From Atlantibacter sp032062175 (GTDB lineage Bacteria; Pseudomonadota; Gammaproteobacteria; Enterobacterales; Enterobacteriaceae), in assembly GCF_032062175.1 (NCBI RefSeq), contig NZ_DAMBQK010000004.1, positions 186,001 through 250,000 of the forward strand: 64,000 bases of DNA, given 5' to 3'. Made by a program: the position numbers and the translations under genes. This document shows, one piece after another, positions 1-7,110 of this stretch. Every line of letters starts with the position of its first letter. Within the stretch, counting starts at the first letter, position 1. A model generated the notes under the pieces. It made no database searches and had not been told where the DNA came from. It saw only the letters and a program-made list of their open reading frames with translations.

Positions 1-393
1 GTTATCTACCAGGGGACAGCGCAGGAAAATACCGGCATTCCAGGCAATATTATGGGCCATACCTCTCGCCGGGTGATCCGTGCGCCGGTAGCCGGGATTA
101 TGCACGCCCGGGTAGCGTTGGGCGACATCGTCAACGAGGGCGATGTGATTGCCCATATCGGCGACACGCCTATCGAAGCGCCGCTAACGGGAATGGTGCG
201 CGGCTTACTGAATGACGGGCTGGCAGTCAGCGGCGGATTTAAAATCGGTGATATCGATCCGCGCGGCGCGGCGGCAGACTATACCAGCGTCTCCGATAAG
301 GCCCGCGCCATTGGCGGCGGGGTACTGGAAGCGGTGATGACGTTGATGCACCAGGGCGTGAAATCCACGCAGGAAGTGCTGACGGTGGCGTAA
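1..393 (+). CDS. yqeB: YqeB, C-terminal part (molybdenum hydroxylase accessory protein)
   Basis: The frame is open from base 1 and ends in TAA, so only the last 130 codons lie in the window. A repeated biotinyl/lipoyl-like pattern (APVAGIMHARVALGDIVNEG, then APLTGMVRGLL) is visible, as expected for the C-terminal half of YqeB. YqeB belongs to a family linked to selenium-dependent molybdenum hydroxylase maturation, which fits the xdh genes further right. In E. coli yqeB lies next to yqeA, as here. The family and position support the name; the biochemical role is inferred from genome context. The missing N-terminal part lies left of the window, so truncation or intactness cannot be judged. Confidence 0.85.
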   Translation, partial: VIYQGTAQENTGIPGNIMGHTSRRVIRAPVAGIMHARVALGDIVNEGDVIAHIGDTPIEAPLTGMVRGLLNDGLAVSGGFKIGDIDPRGAAADYTSVSDKARAIGGGVLEAVMTLMHQGVKSTQEVLTVA

Positions 394-400
394 GGCATTA

Positions 401-437
401 AAAAAACCAAGGGCGCTGCGGCGCCCTTGGTCGTTTC
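401..437. terminator. Bidirectional terminator between yqeB and yqeA
   Basis: A perfect 10-bp stem (407-416 with 421-430) closes a TGCG loop of the stable UNCG type. It has six A on the left and a T-rich stretch on the right, so it can serve both convergent genes. Confidence 0.85.
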
Positions 438-449
438 TTGCGTAAACAG

Positions 450-1382
450 CTACTGGCTGATAATGGTGCCGGTTTTGCCTTCAATCCCTTCTTTGGCTTT
501 ACTCAGCACGGTGATCAGCGCTTCGCGGCCCGGACGGGAGCGGGCGAACGCGGCGGCGGCTTCCACCTTCGGCAGCATTGAGCCTTTGGCGAAATGCCCT
601 TCGTCGATAAAGCGCTGGGCGTCGTTCAGCGACAGGCGATCCAGCCACTGTTCGTTGGGCTTGCCAAAGTTGATCGCTACTTTTTCTACTGCGGTGAGGA
701 TAATCAGCATATCGGCATCGATCATCTCCGCCAGCCGGGCGCTGGCCCAGTCTTTGTCGATCACCGCGCTGGCACCGCGCAGATGCAGGCCTTCACGGAT
801 CACCGGAATACCGCCGCCGCCTGCGGTGATCACCACGTGGCCCGCTTCCATCATCACTTTAACGGTCTCTTTTTCGATGATATCCACCGGCTTCGGCGAC
901 GCCACGACGCGACGATAGCCGCGCCCGGCATCTTCTTTCATGGTGTAGCCCTGCCGGGTCAAATGCGCCGCTTCCTGTTCGCTGAAGAATGAACCGATAG
1001 GTTTGGTGGGGTTGAGAAACGCCGGATCGTTGGCGTCCACTTCGACCTGGGTGATTAGCGTGGCCACCGGTATCTGCATCTGGCGGGAAAGTAGCTCTTC
1101 ACGCAGCGCGTTTTGCAGATCGTAGCCGATGTAGCCCTGGCTCAGCGCCACGCAGACCGACATTGGCAGCATCGGGGTATGCGCCTCAGTTTTGGCGGCG
1201 GCTTCAAATGCCAGGTTGATCATGCCTACCTGAGGGCCGTTGCCGTGCGTCACCACCACCTGATGGCCCTGGGCGATTAAATCGACTATCGCCTGGGAGG
1301 TGGTTTTTACCGCTGCCATCTGTCCGGCCAGATCGTCGCCAAGGGCATTCCCGCCCAGGGCGAGAACAATTTTCTTACTCAT
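450..1382 (-). CDS. yqeA: YqeA, carbamate kinase-like protein
   Basis: 310 aa, the length of E. coli YqeA. The amino-acid kinase fold is evident: GGNA near residues 10-13, HGNGPQVG at 46-53, AGGGGIPV at 187-194, DKD at 209-211 and the C-terminal FAKGSMLPK segment at 264-272. Carbamate kinases convert carbamoyl phosphate and ADP into ATP, ammonia and CO2. As the last gene of the ygeW-ygeX-ygeY-hyuA operon it would recover ATP from a carbamoyl phosphate formed by the transcarbamylase-like YgeW; that coupling is inference. The start is supported by AGGAAAGG just before the ATG. Confidence 0.93.
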   Translation of the reverse strand: MSKKIVLALGGNALGDDLAGQMAAVKTTSQAIVDLIAQGHQVVVTHGNGPQVGMINLAFEAAAKTEAHTPMLPMSVCVALSQGYIGYDLQNALREELLSRQMQIPVATLITQVEVDANDPAFLNPTKPIGSFFSEQEAAHLTRQGYTMKEDAGRGYRRVVASPKPVDIIEKETVKVMMEAGHVVITAGGGGIPVIREGLHLRGASAVIDKDWASARLAEMIDADMLIILTAVEKVAINFGKPNEQWLDRLSLNDAQRFIDEGHFAKGSMLPKVEAAAAFARSRPGREALITVLSKAKEGIEGKTGTIISQ

Positions 1383-1435
1383 CCTTTCCTCACTTCGTAG
1401 GGGTTCGGGGTCATCCGTTTACGCCACTTTGCCGG

Positions 1436-2821
1436 TCAGGGAACCGGGTGTTTAAACGGTTTACGTCGCAGGTAGCGCCCTTGTCCGGGGCTACCGGTAA
1501 ATTTGCCGTCGCGGAAAACGGTATTGCCGCGCGACAGAGTCTGGCGAATTTCGCCCTGGCACACCATGCCTTCCCAGGGGGAGTAATCGGCGTTGTCGTG
1601 CAGGTTTTCATGGCGAATGGGGGTGGTACGGCGCGGGTCGATAATGACGATATCGCCGTCTGCGCCGGGGGCGATCTGGCCTTTATGCGGCCACAGGCCG
1701 AACAGTTTGGCCGGCGTGGCGCTGGTTAAGGCGACAAAACGTTCGGGAGAAATGCGCCCGCTCATCACACCGTGGGAAAACAGCAGCAGCAGGCGGTTTT
1801 CCACGCCGGGCAGGCCGTTCGGGCAGCGGCTGAAATCGCCGCCGGACAGACGCTGGCGTTGCTCCAGTGAGAAGGTGCAATGGTCGGTCGCCACCACGTC
1901 CACTGCGCCGTCGGCGATGCCGCACCACAGCTTGTCCTGCTCGCGCACGTTGCGCAGCGGCGGGCTGAGAATAAACTTCAGCGCGTCTTCCGCCTGGTAG
2001 CTGCGCTCGTCCAGCAGCAGATATTGCGGGCAGGTTTCCACCCACACTGGCTGATGCTGCGCCCGCGCCAGCCGTAAATAATCCAATCCCAGACCGTTTG
2101 ACAGATGCACGATGTACAGCGGGGCATCGCCCGATAGATGCGCCAGGTTGATCATCCGGGCGATGGCTTCGGCTTCGCATTCCAGCGGGCGGCTGAGCGG
2201 GTGGTACATCGGCGCGGTTTTACCAGAGGCGATAAATTCGGCCCGCTTGCGGGCGATAGCCGCATCGTTTTCCGGGTGAACCGTGGTTAGCGCGCCGGCG
2301 TCGTTCAGGCGGCGCAAAGCCTGCAACACTTCGTCGTCATTGAGTTTGAACTGATAGGTGAGATAGAGCTTAAAGCTGCTGATCCCTTCCTCTACCATCA
2401 TGGGGATTTCGTCGAGAATGGCGTGGTTGATATGCTGGATCACGCCGTGGAAGCTATAGTCGATCACCGCTTTATGGGCGGCGTAACCGTGGTATACCTC
2501 CAGTTGGTGGCGCAGTTTGCAGCCTGCCGGGCCAAATCCCATATGGTCGATAATGGTTGTTGTACCGCCACACGCGGCGGCGCGGGTACCGGTAAAAAAA
2601 TCATCACAGCTACGGGCGATGCCGACATCAATATTAAAATGGGTATGCACGTCGATGCCGCCGGGCATCACGTAACAGCCTTCGGCGTCGAGGGTTTCAC
2701 AGGGCAGTTCGGGGTGAATGGCGGGGGCCACCTGACGGATATGACCGCTCTCGATCAGCACGTCCTGGCGGGCCTGGCCGTCGGCGTTGACGACGGTGCC
2801 GTTTTTAATCAGTACACGCAT
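1436..2821 (-). CDS. hyuA: HyuA (YgeZ), D-hydantoinase/dihydropyrimidinase-type amidohydrolase
   Basis: 461 aa from the ATG at 2821, the E. coli length. An upstream in-frame start at 2866 would add 15 residues, but GGAG seven bases before 2821 and family length favour the shorter form. It is a binuclear metal amidohydrolase: HTH (H59, H61), the carboxylated-lysine site K151 in SSFKLYLTY, H182, H239 and D313 in ATDH are all present. E. coli HyuA opens the ring of D-phenylhydantoin. In this cluster a natural ureide or purine-ring fragment is the more likely substrate. A 9-bp hairpin sits just before its ribosome binding site. Confidence 0.93.
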   Translation of the reverse strand: MRVLIKNGTVVNADGQARQDVLIESGHIRQVAPAIHPELPCETLDAEGCYVMPGGIDVHTHFNIDVGIARSCDDFFTGTRAAACGGTTTIIDHMGFGPAGCKLRHQLEVYHGYAAHKAVIDYSFHGVIQHINHAILDEIPMMVEEGISSFKLYLTYQFKLNDDEVLQALRRLNDAGALTTVHPENDAAIARKRAEFIASGKTAPMYHPLSRPLECEAEAIARMINLAHLSGDAPLYIVHLSNGLGLDYLRLARAQHQPVWVETCPQYLLLDERSYQAEDALKFILSPPLRNVREQDKLWCGIADGAVDVVATDHCTFSLEQRQRLSGGDFSRCPNGLPGVENRLLLLFSHGVMSGRISPERFVALTSATPAKLFGLWPHKGQIAPGADGDIVIIDPRRTTPIRHENLHDNADYSPWEGMVCQGEIRQTLSRGNTVFRDGKFTGSPGQGRYLRRKPFKHPVP

Positions 2822-2835
2822 AGTTACTCCAGAAC

Positions 2836-2859
2836 CCCTCCGGCTATGAAGCCGGAGGG
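2836..2859 (-). other. Intercistronic hairpin before hyuA
   Basis: Perfect inverted repeat CCCTCCGGC/GCCGGAGGG with a 6-nt loop in the 50-bp gap between ygeY and hyuA. It lacks a following U-run, so it is more likely a stability, processing or translation-coupling element than a terminator. Confidence 0.6.
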
Positions 2860-2871
2860 ATAGCACGAGGG

Positions 2872-4089
2872 TTATTGTTTTTCTGTGGCAAGCCAGGCCA
2901 GCGGGATCGCGGCATACATGGCGGCGCAGGTGACCAGGTGTGCTTTCCAGGTTTTCTCGTTCGGCGCGTGGGCTTCCGGTTCTTTACCCGGACCAAAGCC
3001 GACCACCGGAATGCCGTGACGGCCCATGATCGAAACGCCGTTAGTGGAGAAGGTCCACTTATCAACGACCGGCTGCTGGTGGAACAGGCCTTCATAGGCC
3101 GCTGCCAGCGCGCGAACCGTGAAGTGGTCTTCTTCCACTTTCCAGGTCGGGAAATAACACTCGGTGGGGTAAACCAGGCCGGTCCACGACGGACGGTCAT
3201 AGTTGTACATCGAGACCACCGCGTTAGCCTCCTGTACCGCCGGCAGGGCGCGGATTTCATCCAGCGCGCCTTCCCAGGTTTCACCCCAGGTGAGACGACG
3301 GTCAATGGAGACCGCGCAGCTATCCGCCACGGCGCAGCGGCTTGGCGAGGTAAAGAAGATTTCTGATACGGTCAGCGTGCCTTTGCCGAGGAAGTCGTCA
3401 TGGCCTAAGCGCTGGGACAGCCCCTGCAATTCGTTGAGGATCGGGCCCATTTTGAAGATGGCGTTGTCGCCGCGCTCCGGGGCGGAGCCGTGACAGCTAA
3501 CGCCCTGCACGTCGACGCGAATTTCCATACGCCCGCGCTGGCCGCGATAAATCTGGCAGTCGGTAGGTTCGGTGCTGACCACAAATTCAGGGCGAATGCC
3601 GGACTGCTCGATGATGTACTGCCAGCACAGGCCATCGCAGTCTTCTTCCTGCACAGTGCCAGTGACCAGCAGTGTGTATTCGTCTTCAAGGCCCAGGTCT
3701 TTGATGATCTTACCGGCGTAAACCATTGACGCCATGCCGCCTTCCTGGTCAGACGCGCCGCGCCCACCGATCAGTTCATCGGTTTCCATGCCGGTATACG
3801 GGTCGAAGTTCCAGTTTTTGATGTTGCCGATGCCGACGGTATCGATGTGCGCATCCATAGCCACCAGGCGCGGGCCGTGGCCAACGTAGCCGAGAATGTT
3901 GCCCATCGGGTCGATTTCTACTTTATCGAAACCGACTTTTTCCATTTCCTGCTTGATGCGGTGAATAACGCGCTTTTCGTCGCAGCTCTCGCTGGGAATG
4001 GCGATCATGTCGCGTAGAAAACGGGTCATATCGTCTTTGTAGTGATTCGCTTTTTCCAGAATAAGCGCGAACGGAATATGCTTAGCCAT
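2872..4089 (-). CDS. ygeY: YgeY, M20-family metallohydrolase
   Basis: 405 aa, close to the 403 aa of E. coli YgeY. M20 (ArgE/DapE/carboxypeptidase G2) features are in order: HID at 81-83, metal-bridging D114 in RGASDQEGG, the catalytic acid and ligand EED at 148-150, the STEP segment near 172-175, the dimerisation-domain histidine H200, and a late EAHAPNEK histidine. The exact substrate is not known to me. In the gut-bacterial uric-acid clusters that contain ygeX, ygeY, ygeW, ygfK, ssnA and hyuA it is taken to act on a ureide or acylated amino-acid intermediate. It sits between ygeX and hyuA, with hairpins in both gaps. Confidence 0.92.
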   Translation of the reverse strand: MAKHIPFALILEKANHYKDDMTRFLRDMIAIPSESCDEKRVIHRIKQEMEKVGFDKVEIDPMGNILGYVGHGPRLVAMDAHIDTVGIGNIKNWNFDPYTGMETDELIGGRGASDQEGGMASMVYAGKIIKDLGLEDEYTLLVTGTVQEEDCDGLCWQYIIEQSGIRPEFVVSTEPTDCQIYRGQRGRMEIRVDVQGVSCHGSAPERGDNAIFKMGPILNELQGLSQRLGHDDFLGKGTLTVSEIFFTSPSRCAVADSCAVSIDRRLTWGETWEGALDEIRALPAVQEANAVVSMYNYDRPSWTGLVYPTECYFPTWKVEEDHFTVRALAAAYEGLFHQQPVVDKWTFSTNGVSIMGRHGIPVVGFGPGKEPEAHAPNEKTWKAHLVTCAAMYAAIPLAWLATEKQ

Positions 4090-4113
4090 CTCAGATTCTC
4101 CAGTCTTTATGCC

Positions 4114-4128
4114 CCCCGTTCGACGGGG
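4114..4128 (-). other. Intercistronic hairpin between ygeX and ygeY
   Basis: CCCCGT/ACGGGG, a perfect 6-bp stem with a 3-nt loop inside the 72-bp ygeX-ygeY gap. No U-run follows in the direction of transcription. Confidence 0.5.
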
Positions 4129-4161
4129 AGCGTCAATTCGTCAGTGTGAAAGTGCGCGGTG

Positions 4162-5358
4162 TTAACCCGGAATGCCGTGTTTGCCTTCCCAGACCACTTC
4201 GCGGTAATGCTTCACGTCGGTATCGCCTTCAGTGCTGATCGCCAGCACCACAGAATCTTTATCCAGTCCCAGCTTTTTCATGAAGGCGTCGCGCTGTGGA
4301 TGGTGATGCACGGCAGCAAGCACCCCAAGGCCCACCGCGCCGGATTCGCCGGAAATCACGCGATGATCGTTGCCGAGCGGGTTGCCCAGCACACGCATAC
4401 CCAGCGCGGCAACGGCGTCCTGGCAGGAAATGAACTGGGTGGCGCAGTTGCGTAAAATTTCCCAGCCCAGCGGGTTTGGCTCGCCACAGGCCAGACCGGC
4501 CATGATGGTGGCCATATCGCCGCCGACGTTGACGATTTCGCCTTTCACGCCGGAGCGGTAAACGCAGTCGGCCAGTTCCGGTTCAACCACCACCGAGTGC
4601 AGATTGCGCGGCCCGTAGACATCCACCAGGTAGCCCAGCACGCCGCCCGCCATGGCACCGACCCCCGCCTGTAACAGGACGTGGGTGGGTTTCACGCCCA
4701 TCGCGTTCATCTGTTCGACGGCTTCGTCCGCCAGGGTGGCGTAACCCTGCATGATCCACGTTGGGATGGTGGTGTAGCCTTCCCATGCGGTGTCCTGCAC
4801 CACTTCCCAGCCGTTTTGCTGGGCGTTTTTCATGGTCAGGCGCACGGTGTCGTCATAGTTCATGTCGGTGACGATGCACTCCGCGCCCAATTTAAGGATC
4901 GCGTCCACCCGCTCCTGAGCGGAGCCCTTCGGCATATACACCACGGCGTTCTGGCCGAGCTGCTTCGCCGCCCACGCCACGCCGCGACCGTGGTTGCCAT
5001 CGGTGGTGGTGGCAAAGGTCATTTTTTCGCTGATGGTGGTTTTGATGGTCTCGAACGAGAAATCAGCAATGTTGATGTGATACTTCTCGCACAGCAGTTG
5101 GGCGATGGCGTAAGCGCCGCCCAGCATTTTGAAAGCGTTGAGCCCGAAACGCTGGGACTCATCTTTGACCAGGATTTTTTTGACGCCGAACAGACCGGCT
5201 AATTCATCCAGTGCATACAGCGGTGTCGGCTGATATCCCGCGATCTTCTGATGAAACTGGCGGGCCTGCTGCGCCTGTTTTTGCGAGAACAGCGGCGAGG
5301 TTTCACCATTAAAAAATCGGTTGTCGGCGATATCCATTTTCAATGAGAAAACTGACAT
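4162..5358 (-). CDS. ygeX: YgeX, 2,3-diaminopropionate ammonia-lyase
   Basis: 398 aa, the E. coli length. This PLP enzyme of the tryptophan-synthase-beta fold (fold type II) splits D- or L-2,3-diaminopropionate into pyruvate and two ammonia. The Schiff-base lysine K77 lies in GLNAFKMLGGAYA, and the catalytic acids known from the E. coli enzyme, D120 (TTDGNHGRG) and D189 (VVQDTAWEG), are at the same numbers. The glycine-rich phosphate-binding region QAGVGAMAGG is intact. It is the second gene of the ygeW operon. Its role in purine breakdown is supported by its recurrence in uric-acid degradation clusters. Confidence 0.96.
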   Translation of the reverse strand: MSVFSLKMDIADNRFFNGETSPLFSQKQAQQARQFHQKIAGYQPTPLYALDELAGLFGVKKILVKDESQRFGLNAFKMLGGAYAIAQLLCEKYHINIADFSFETIKTTISEKMTFATTTDGNHGRGVAWAAKQLGQNAVVYMPKGSAQERVDAILKLGAECIVTDMNYDDTVRLTMKNAQQNGWEVVQDTAWEGYTTIPTWIMQGYATLADEAVEQMNAMGVKPTHVLLQAGVGAMAGGVLGYLVDVYGPRNLHSVVVEPELADCVYRSGVKGEIVNVGGDMATIMAGLACGEPNPLGWEILRNCATQFISCQDAVAALGMRVLGNPLGNDHRVISGESGAVGLGVLAAVHHHPQRDAFMKKLGLDKDSVVLAISTEGDTDVKHYREVVWEGKHGIPG

Positions 5359-5398
5359 ATCCCATCCTTATCCTTCATAACATCATGGGGAGTGAAGA

Positions 5399-5418
5399 GG
5401 CCGGCCCGCAGGCCGGCT
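5399..5418 (-). other. Intercistronic hairpin between ygeW and ygeX
   Basis: GCCGGCC/GGCCGGC, a perfect 7-bp stem with a 4-nt CGCA loop, in the 67-bp gap after ygeW. No U-run follows. It is REP-like in composition but single. Confidence 0.6.
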
Positions 5419-5425
5419 GAGTGAA

Positions 5426-6613
5426 TTACTTGATGCGTTTTTGCGCTTCCTGCAACAGCTGATCCAGCAGAACACCGGGTTTGGCATATTTACGCGCAAG
5501 GATCATGGCGGCGATGATGTACGGCTTCCAGCTGGCTTCTTTGTAAGTGGCGATGCGGTATTTTTCGAATACGCCTTCGGTGACTTCGCCTTCTTTACAG
5601 GACACACCGCTGATGTCCGCCGGCAGGCAGTGCATATACAGCGCCTCGCCTTGCTTAGTGAGCTTCATCATCTCTTCGGTGCAGTGCCAGTCTTTGTGGT
5701 TGGCGTTCTGCGCCAGGCAGGCTTGTTCCAGCGCTTTCAGGCCGTCATGATCGTTGGCGCGCAGCAGGTCGGTACGCTGTTCCATGACTTTGTACGGTGC
5801 CCAGGACTTCGGATACACGATGTCGGCGTCTTTGAACGCTTCTTCCATGCTGGTGACCTGGCGGAAGCTGCCGCCGGAGGATTTGGCGTTATTTTTCGCC
5901 ACTTCGATCACGTCAGGGATCAGGTCATAGCCTTCCGGATGCGCCAGCGTCACGTCCATACCAAAACGGGTCATCAGGCCGATGATGCCCTGCGGCACGG
6001 ACAGCGGTTTGCCGTAGCTGGGAGAGTAGGCCCAGGTCATGGCGATTTTCTTGCCCTTGAGGTTTTCCAGTGAACCAAAATGCTCGCGCAGCCAGGCCAG
6101 ATCGGCCATCGACTGGGTTGGGTGGTCAATATCGCATTGCAGGTTGATCAGCGCCGGGCGCTGGGGCAGCACACCCTGTTTGTGACCATCATCCAGCGCA
6201 GCGCCCACTTCACGCATATAGGCGTTGCCGGCACCCAGATACATGTCGTCGCGGATACCAATGGCATCGGCGCAGAAAGAGATCATGTTGGCGGTTTCAC
6301 GTACGGTTTCGCCGTGGGCAATTTGCGATTTGCCTTCGTCGAGATCCTGTTGCGCCAGGCCGAGTAAATTCAGCGCGGAAGCGTAGGAGAAGCGGGTGCG
6401 CGTGGAGTTATCGCGGAATACGGAGATACCAAGACCGCTGTTGAAAACCTTCGTCGCAATATTTTCCGCACGCAGCGTTTTCAGCGCGGCCGCGACGTCC
6501 AGCACTTGTTTCAGTTCATCTGTGGTTTGCTCCCACGTCAACAGAAAGTCTTTCTCGTGGAGGTGAGAGTTCAGCGCATTGATATCCTTTATCAACTCAT
6601 TAACAGTTTTCAT
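5426..6613 (-). CDS. ygeW: YgeW, transcarbamylase-family protein of ureide catabolism
   Basis: 395 aa from the ATG at 6613 (E. coli YgeW is 396). The in-frame start at 6652 lacks a good ribosome site, whereas AGGA precedes 6613. The carbamoyl-phosphate motif STRTR (70-74), HPTQ (164-167) and HCLPAD (328-333) place it in the aspartate/ornithine transcarbamylase superfamily. The E. coli protein was described as a knotted ancestral catabolic transcarbamylase without a proven substrate. As first gene of the operon ending in a carbamate kinase-like gene, it would run in the catabolic direction, releasing carbamoyl phosphate from a ureido compound (inference). Confidence 0.94.
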   Translation of the reverse strand: MKTVNELIKDINALNSHLHEKDFLLTWEQTTDELKQVLDVAAALKTLRAENIATKVFNSGLGISVFRDNSTRTRFSYASALNLLGLAQQDLDEGKSQIAHGETVRETANMISFCADAIGIRDDMYLGAGNAYMREVGAALDDGHKQGVLPQRPALINLQCDIDHPTQSMADLAWLREHFGSLENLKGKKIAMTWAYSPSYGKPLSVPQGIIGLMTRFGMDVTLAHPEGYDLIPDVIEVAKNNAKSSGGSFRQVTSMEEAFKDADIVYPKSWAPYKVMEQRTDLLRANDHDGLKALEQACLAQNANHKDWHCTEEMMKLTKQGEALYMHCLPADISGVSCKEGEVTEGVFEKYRIATYKEASWKPYIIAAMILARKYAKPGVLLDQLLQEAQKRIK

Positions 6614-6664
6614 TTTTAGATCCTGGTAGTGGAATGACAGGCAAGGTGGCATTTTGCTGTGTCT

Positions 6665-6680
6665 GGCATCAAATTAGCCG
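6665..6680 (-). promoter_or_regulatory. Weak sigma-54-like -24/-12 element upstream of ygeW
   Basis: Read leftward, CGGCTAATTTGATGCC has GG and GC spaced by ten bases and would start transcription about 40 nt before ygeW. Only the GG-N10-GC core and a few neighbours match the consensus, so the call rests mainly on position and on the adjacent sigma-54 activator. Confidence 0.3.
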
Positions 6681-6837
6681 GGCATCGAGAAACGCGATTC
6701 ACAGCGATATCTCTGTCTTAACAATAACTGTGCCAGAATCATTGCCGGTCCGTTTAATAAGCCGTAATGGCCCGGATTATGAGAAATGAATCACAAATTA
6801 ACGCCGTTTATTAACCGTTATTTAATACGTAATCGTT

Positions 6838-6853
6838 TGGCTTTATTTATGCA
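6838..6853 (+). promoter_or_regulatory. Sigma-54-like -24/-12 element oriented toward ygeV
   Basis: TGGCTTTATTTATGCA keeps TGGC and TGCA at the proper spacing, with one mismatch in the TTGCA block and three in the ACG part of the -24 block. The leader to ygeV would be about 245 nt, which is long and lowers confidence. Confidence 0.3.
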
Positions 6854-7110
6854 GTGTTGCCGATGAGGGAATAAGAAAGCCGTTATTCATGGAATAAGAG
6901 GGGCGCGCCGTCAAATTGATAAATTAGACGCTGTTATTCTCATATTGATATAGAAATGTGATGTTTCTTCCATATTTCCACCTGAGAATGATAAAGGAAA
7001 AGTGTTTTTATCAATGTTAATGGCAGACAGGTTAGTATCATAGGGTTCAGATTATTCTGTAAGCGACTTTATAAATATCAACCAATTACGTGATATTCGA
7101 AGGTTAAGCT

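Larger units (their letters stand above)
6614..7110. promoter_or_regulatory. Divergent regulatory region between ygeW and ygeV
   Basis: About 500 bp, AT-rich, with no convincing ORF. It must contain the promoters of the ygeW operon (left) and of ygeV (right). Two GG-N10-GC patterns could be sigma-54 sites; they are listed separately. Confidence 0.7.

Noticed and set aside
6640..6665. TGGCATTTTGCTGT as a rightward sigma-54 promoter
   Set aside because: The spacing between GG and GC is too short and it points away from the adjacent gene start.
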